Positions 41,703 through 43,853 of a stretch of 43,853 bases of DNA are shown here, piece after piece. The stretch lies in NCBI GenBank assembly GCA_964578625.1, contig CAZODQ010000016.1:1-43853 (forward strand), written 5' to 3'. The stretch comes from CAZBSE01 sp964578625 (GTDB taxonomy: Bacteria; Actinomycetota; Humimicrobiia; Humimicrobiales; Humimicrobiaceae). The notes under the pieces are model-generated. The model saw only the letters and a list, made by a program, of their open reading frames with translations, had not been told where the DNA came from and did not search any database. Made by a program: the position numbers and the translations under genes. The first letter of the stretch is position 1. Every line of letters begins with the position of its first letter.

Positions 41703-42533
41703 TTATTTTTTATAAAATGCTGCTGCCAGATACCCTACTACTGCACTTCTGTCACCTGAAACATCTCCGGAATTTTTATACTTTAAAATTTTTGAGGTAT
41801 TCGCACTTAAAATCTTTGATGCAATCATAGCAGATATGACAGGGCCGCCGCCGCACATTTCAGCGGTGTTTCTTATAAATTCGGTCATCAACTTTTCCGT
41901 ATCGAAATCATTTATCAAATTCTTTACTTTTTGGTCTAAAGCAACAGCAATGTCATAAGGATGATAATGGGATAGATCTGTGCTTGCAATAATCAATATC
42001 TTTTCATTTTTAAATAGATTGCCAATTGATTCTCCAAGCTCTTTTATATTTTGATTATCCTGATGCCCTATTACTATGGGTACTATTTTTATATTTTCAA
42101 AAAGAACCTGCAAGAACGGCAGCTGTACTTCAAGACTGTGTTCGTCTCTGTGACCGAATACGGACAATTTTATCCTATTGCAGTTATCTGCAAGGATTTT
42201 GCTTCTTTCTTTATCTACACGAACCAACCCAAGGGGGGTCCTGTAAGCATCACCGCTGTAGATGGAGATGAAGTCAAAATATTCCGAATGGGAAGGCGCT
42301 ATTAAAAATACGCTGTCAAATTTTTTACCGACTATTTGTCTGTAAGAGTATGCTGCGACTTGGCCTGAATAAATATATCCGGCATGAGGACATATAATTG
42401 CCTTGATATTTTCTATATCCGATAATTCAGTATTATCTAAGAATTCATTTATCTGGCTGCGGAGTTCAACCGGATTGCTGGAGTAGAAACTGCCGGCTGC
42501 TATACTTTCCCTGATACTTTCTGATGGTTCCAT
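41703..42533 (-). CDS. amrB: AmmeMemoRadiSam system protein B (MEMO family)
   Basis: 276 residues, related to dioxygenase-fold MEMO1. Candidate metal ligands: His50 in CPHAGYIYSG, His82 in APSHSEYF, SHYHPYD and the Cys in EMCGGGPV. GHRDEHSLEVQLPFLQ is a strongly conserved block. Perfect AGGAGG before the ATG. Forms a two-gene unit with amrA; the radical SAM component of the system is not in the window. Confidence 0.93.
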   Translation of the reverse strand: MEPSESIRESIAAGSFYSSNPVELRSQINEFLDNTELSDIENIKAIICPHAGYIYSGQVAAYSYRQIVGKKFDSVFLIAPSHSEYFDFISIYSGDAYRTPLGLVRVDKERSKILADNCNRIKLSVFGHRDEHSLEVQLPFLQVLFENIKIVPIVIGHQDNQNIKELGESIGNLFKNEKILIIASTDLSHYHPYDIAVALDQKVKNLINDFDTEKLMTEFIRNTAEMCGGGPVISAMIASKILSANTSKILKYKNSGDVSGDRSAVVGYLAAAFYKK

Positions 42534-42766
42534 GTTAATCCTCCTGAAGTATTATTTTCTGTAAAGGACCTGAAGATAAAAATCATGGCTATAATAATAC
42601 TTATATAATTATATTTAAAAAAATATCTTTTTTAAACAATATAATTTTTAAATTTATTTGAGTTAAAAATTAAAAAAAACACAAAAGCCTATTTGATAAT
42701 GATAAAAAATAATATATTATTTGTAGCAAGTATTAAATTATAGAAATATAAGATGGAGAAAATTAA

Positions 42767-43711
42767 ATGAATTATATTCTTGGGGTTGATGGAGGAGGTA
42801 CAAAAACCGTAGTTCGGATCGTGACTGTTTCCGGAAGAAAGATTGCTGGGGCTGTTTCCAAATCAAGCAGCTATAAAAGTGTTGGTATAGGTGAGGCCAT
42901 TGAGAATTTAAATGATGGAGTATTTAATTCTATAAAAAAAATAAAATCACTAAAGGATATTTATTTTATAAGTTCCTGTCTTGGTTTTGCGGGTAATAAT
43001 ACCGAGGAAGATAAAAAAATTTATACTGGTATTGTATTTAATAATAAGCTTGCAGGTTATCTGGATAGGCAAAAAACTGTAATCTATAATGACACTACAA
43101 TAGGGCTCGAAGCAGGGAGTAATAAAAAAAATAAGATAATAATTATTGCAGGAGCTGGTTCTAATTGTTTGGGCGTCAATGAATACGGAAAAAAGGTAAA
43201 AGCAAGCGGATGGGATTATATCCTTGCTGACGAAGGCAGTGGATACCAAATAGGGCTTAAAGCTCTGAAGGCAGTAATGAAAGCTTATGACGGGCGTGGA
43301 GAAAAAACTTTACTATCAAGGATAATACTGGAAGAATTGAACTTAAAAGATATATTGGATTTAAACAAGTGGGTATACGGTAGGCCGTTTTCAAAGGAAA
43401 GAATTAGCGCACTGGCAAAAGCGGTATGCATGACTGCACAAATGGGAGACAAGATAAGCATAGATATATTGTCCAAAGAAGCAGAAGAAGCTGTAATTTC
43501 TGTTACTGCTGTAGCAAATAAACTGGGGTTTAAGAATAAGGATTTTGATCTTGTCTTTGTCGGGGGCTTGTTTAAATGTGAAAAATATTTCAAGAATCCT
43601 GTAATCAGCAGGTTAAAGATAGATTTTCCGGGGATCAATTTTTTACCACTTTTAACCGATCCGGTGGAAGGAGCTATAAAGATAGCTATTGAAAGATTAA
43701 AGAATTTTTAA
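42767..43711 (+). CDS. BadF/BadG-type ATPase, probably N-acetylglucosamine kinase-like
   Basis: 314 residues of the actin/hexokinase-fold BadF/BcrA family. Phosphate-1 loop LGVDGGGTKTVVRI, ADEGSGYQIG, and GAGSNCLGVN, the same pattern as in N-acetylglucosamine kinases (GGW..ILADEGSG). The two-component radical-enzyme activases have CxxC-type cluster residues, which are not seen here, so sugar kinase is favoured. Good GGAG before the ATG. It stands alone; the upstream gap of about 230 bases holds no gene I can identify. Confidence 0.83.
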   Translation: MNYILGVDGGGTKTVVRIVTVSGRKIAGAVSKSSSYKSVGIGEAIENLNDGVFNSIKKIKSLKDIYFISSCLGFAGNNTEEDKKIYTGIVFNNKLAGYLDRQKTVIYNDTTIGLEAGSNKKNKIIIIAGAGSNCLGVNEYGKKVKASGWDYILADEGSGYQIGLKALKAVMKAYDGRGEKTLLSRIILEELNLKDILDLNKWVYGRPFSKERISALAKAVCMTAQMGDKISIDILSKEAEEAVISVTAVANKLGFKNKDFDLVFVGGLFKCEKYFKNPVISRLKIDFPGINFLPLLTDPVEGAIKIAIERLKNF

Positions 43712-43751
43712 TAATATTGCTCTGCCGTTTGGATTTTGGAATTTTGGCTTC

Positions 43752-43779
43752 TTGACATTATTATAGGGTATGTTAATAA
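43752..43779 (+). promoter_or_regulatory. Promoter of tRNA-Thr
   Basis: A perfect TTGACA at 43752-43757, 16 bases of spacer, and TAATAA at 43774-43779, with TG in front (extended -10). Start point near 43786, just before the tRNA. Confidence 0.75.
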
Positions 43780-43799
43780 TGATGAGGCAAAATTGATCT

Positions 43800-43853
43800 G
43801 CCGGTGTAGCTCAATTGGTAGAGCAGCTGATTTGTAATCAGCAGGTTGTCCGT
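43800..43853 (+). tRNA. tRNA-Thr (anticodon UGU), 3' end beyond the window
   Basis: Acceptor GCCGGTG, D arm GCTC-AATTGGTA-GAGC, anticodon stem GCTGA/TCAGC with loop TTTGTAA (anticodon TGT at loop positions 34-36, threonine), variable AGGTT, and the first T-stem bases GTCCG. The remaining T arm and acceptor are cut off. Confidence 0.95.

Noticed and set aside
1..43853. CRISPR arrays, insertion sequences, prophage or integrase genes
   Set aside because: No regularly spaced repeats, transposase or phage-type proteins were seen in the window.

Overview
This is an AT-rich, gene-dense bacterial stretch with short intergenic gaps, genes on both strands in small co-directional groups, and purine-rich Shine-Dalgarno sites. 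The gene content points to a strict anaerobe: ferredoxin, rubredoxin, the sulfide-based homocysteine proteins also known from methanogens, LarC/LarE, an AmmeMemo pair, and a Nuo-like membrane module without the NADH-oxidising subunits. I cannot assign a lineage from sequence alone. An uncultivated anaerobic candidate group (for example Atribacterota-like or a deep anaerobic actinobacterial class) would fit, but this is only a guess. There is no insertion sequence, prophage or CRISPR array.

Layout. 1-4902: truncated galT, then nadE and a cysteine desulfurase on the minus strand behind a structured leader, then a PAS-GGDEF protein. 5033-9276: membrane and phosphatase genes (PAP2-like, two DUF2085 paralogues, an inositol-monophosphatase-family protein, a PHP phosphoesterase, DUF4190). 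9324-12530: divergent larE/larC for the nickel-pincer cofactor, and an AI-2E-family permease. 12656-18755: eight tightly packed genes resembling nuoA, B, CD, H, I, J, K and one antiporter-like subunit. 18796-20697: two cell-wall-type secreted proteins. 20703-22734: a divergent family-4 uracil-DNA glycosylase and a membrane glycosyltransferase. 22884-26711: a full riboflavin operon (ribD-ribE-ribBA-ribH) behind an FMN riboswitch, an intrinsic terminator and a recognisable promoter. 26832-30492: rpe, a bactofilin-like membrane protein, a relic of a GH3 beta-glucosidase, a ferredoxin, a 3-methyladenine-DNA glycosylase and an orphan gene. 30497-34785: a TPR membrane protein and an nfeD-slipin-acetyltransferase operon. 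34940-37848: rubredoxin, then the DUF39/NIL-ferredoxin pair divergent from a UPF0280 gene, together an anaerobic homocysteine synthesis locus. 37845-43711: bactofilin, CapA-type lipoprotein, DegV, AmmeMemo A/B and a BadF/NAGK-type kinase. 43800 to the end: start of tRNA-Thr(UGU).

The most unusual part is the Nuo-like cluster. All four N2 cysteines of NuoB and all eight cluster cysteines of NuoI are kept. The quinone-site motifs of NuoD, the acidic residues of NuoA, NuoK and NuoH, and the glutamate and lysines of the single antiporter-like subunit are gone. It reads as an intact electron-transfer complex that has lost the usual quinone chemistry and proton path. Other points to check: a probable AUA start codon in nadE, an altered metal-binding motif in RibBA, and an FMN-switch antiterminator that can be drawn base by base.
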